Assembly (NCBI GenBank): GCA_029210865.1
Contig: JARGGE010000222.1
Location: 1-5,198, forward strand
Source: Trueperaceae bacterium
GTDB taxonomy: Bacteria > Deinococcota > Deinococci > Deinococcales > Trueperaceae
DNA: 5,198 nucleotides
Direction of reading: 5' to 3'
Shown piece after piece: positions 4,853-5,198 of this stretch. Under the pieces are notes generated by a model. The model had not been told where the DNA came from and did no database searches. It worked only from the letters and a program-made list of their open reading frames with translations. Made by a program: the position numbers and the translations under genes. Position 1 is the first letter of the stretch, and every line of letters starts with the position of its first letter.

Positions 4853-5198
4853 ATGCACCCCATCGCGCGCCTCCCGTCCGCCCTGTTCATGGCGCTGCTG
4901 CTTGCGGTCGCCGCGGCCCAGCCGCTCGTCTCGCTCCCCGTCGAGGACGTGGTCGACGGGCCGATCGCGATGAGCGAGGTCACGGCGACGTCGGCGACGC
5001 TCCTGGTGACCACGCATATCGACCTCGCCTGCGTGGTCGTCTTCGGCGAGGACGAGGGCTTCGGCCAGCTCGCGCTCGACGCCGACATGGGCGGCGGCGC
5101 CCACCGCGACCACCGCGTCTTGCTGCGCGGTCTCGAGCCCGACACCGAGTACGCCTACCGGCTGCAGGGGAGCGCGCCGGACGGCAGCTTCTTCGCCA
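4853..5198 (+). CDS. Exported fibronectin-III-like protein, 5' part only
   Basis: An open frame from ATG 4853 runs off the window after 115 codons. Residues 1-22 form a Sec signal peptide: a short positive start, the hydrophobic run LFMALLLAVAAA and a likely cleavage before Q23. No lipobox cysteine is present. From about residue 36 the sequence follows a fibronectin type III pattern (SEVTATSATLLVTT, a central VVFGEDEGFG, then LRGLEPDTEYAYRLQG). Domains of this kind often precede metallophosphoesterase or other extracellular catalytic domains, but nothing downstream is visible here. No Shine-Dalgarno sequence is evident. CATGCT at 4841-4846 could be a -10 of a leaderless transcript, but it is weak. 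The gene is divergent from DUF427, with 128 bases between the two starts. Confidence 0.8.
   Translation, partial: MHPIARLPSALFMALLLAVAAAQPLVSLPVEDVVDGPIAMSEVTATSATLLVTTHIDLACVVVFGEDEGFGQLALDADMGGGAHRDHRVLLRGLEPDTEYAYRLQGSAPDGSFFA

Overview
This is a GC-rich bacterial chromosomal segment, roughly 70% G+C by eye, with strongly GC-ending codons and Shine-Dalgarno-type starts. Taxonomy cannot be fixed from the window. The mix of Ig-like exported proteins, a DUF427 protein and one possible leaderless start next to a TANNNT hexamer would fit a Deinococcota (Truepera-like) or similar high-GC lineage. That placement is inference only.

Layout from left to right. At 1-158 there is a hairpin that could end the tRNA transcript, and a doubtful 37-codon basic ORF. 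At 159-234 (minus) lies a complete tRNA-Lys(CUU) with encoded CCA, and its promoter at 252-280 is clear. At 342-587 (plus) is a three-helix small membrane protein. At 702 (or 744) to 1955 (plus) is the most unusual gene: an erythrin-type ferritin-like diiron domain fused to a four-helix NapH/NosR-like polyferredoxin. Its 3' end overlaps by 17 bp the end of a convergent 533-residue lipoprotein (1939-3540, minus) made of Ig-like and carboxypeptidase-regulatory-like modules. A perfect 10-bp hairpin sits in that overlap.

At 3681-4724 (minus) is a two-gene unit. A DUF427 protein (4440-4724) is followed directly by a chloramphenicol-phosphotransferase-like P-loop kinase (stop at 3776) that has no ATG, GTG or TTG near its N-terminus. 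The last ~50 bp of the DUF427 gene is repeated (46/50 identical) just after the kinase gene, so the kinase is bracketed by direct repeats 750 bp apart. A hairpin at 3651-3667 probably ends this transcript. At 4853 (plus), divergent from DUF427, starts an exported fibronectin-III-like protein cut off by the window edge.

The genes do not form one pathway. Two places deserve attention. The first is the ferritin-like/polyferredoxin fusion, which suggests membrane-linked electron delivery to a diiron centre for iron redox or peroxide reduction. The second is the repeat-bracketed kinase, whose translation appears to depend on the DUF427 frame, through either a non-standard start or a +1 frameshift at UCC-UGA.
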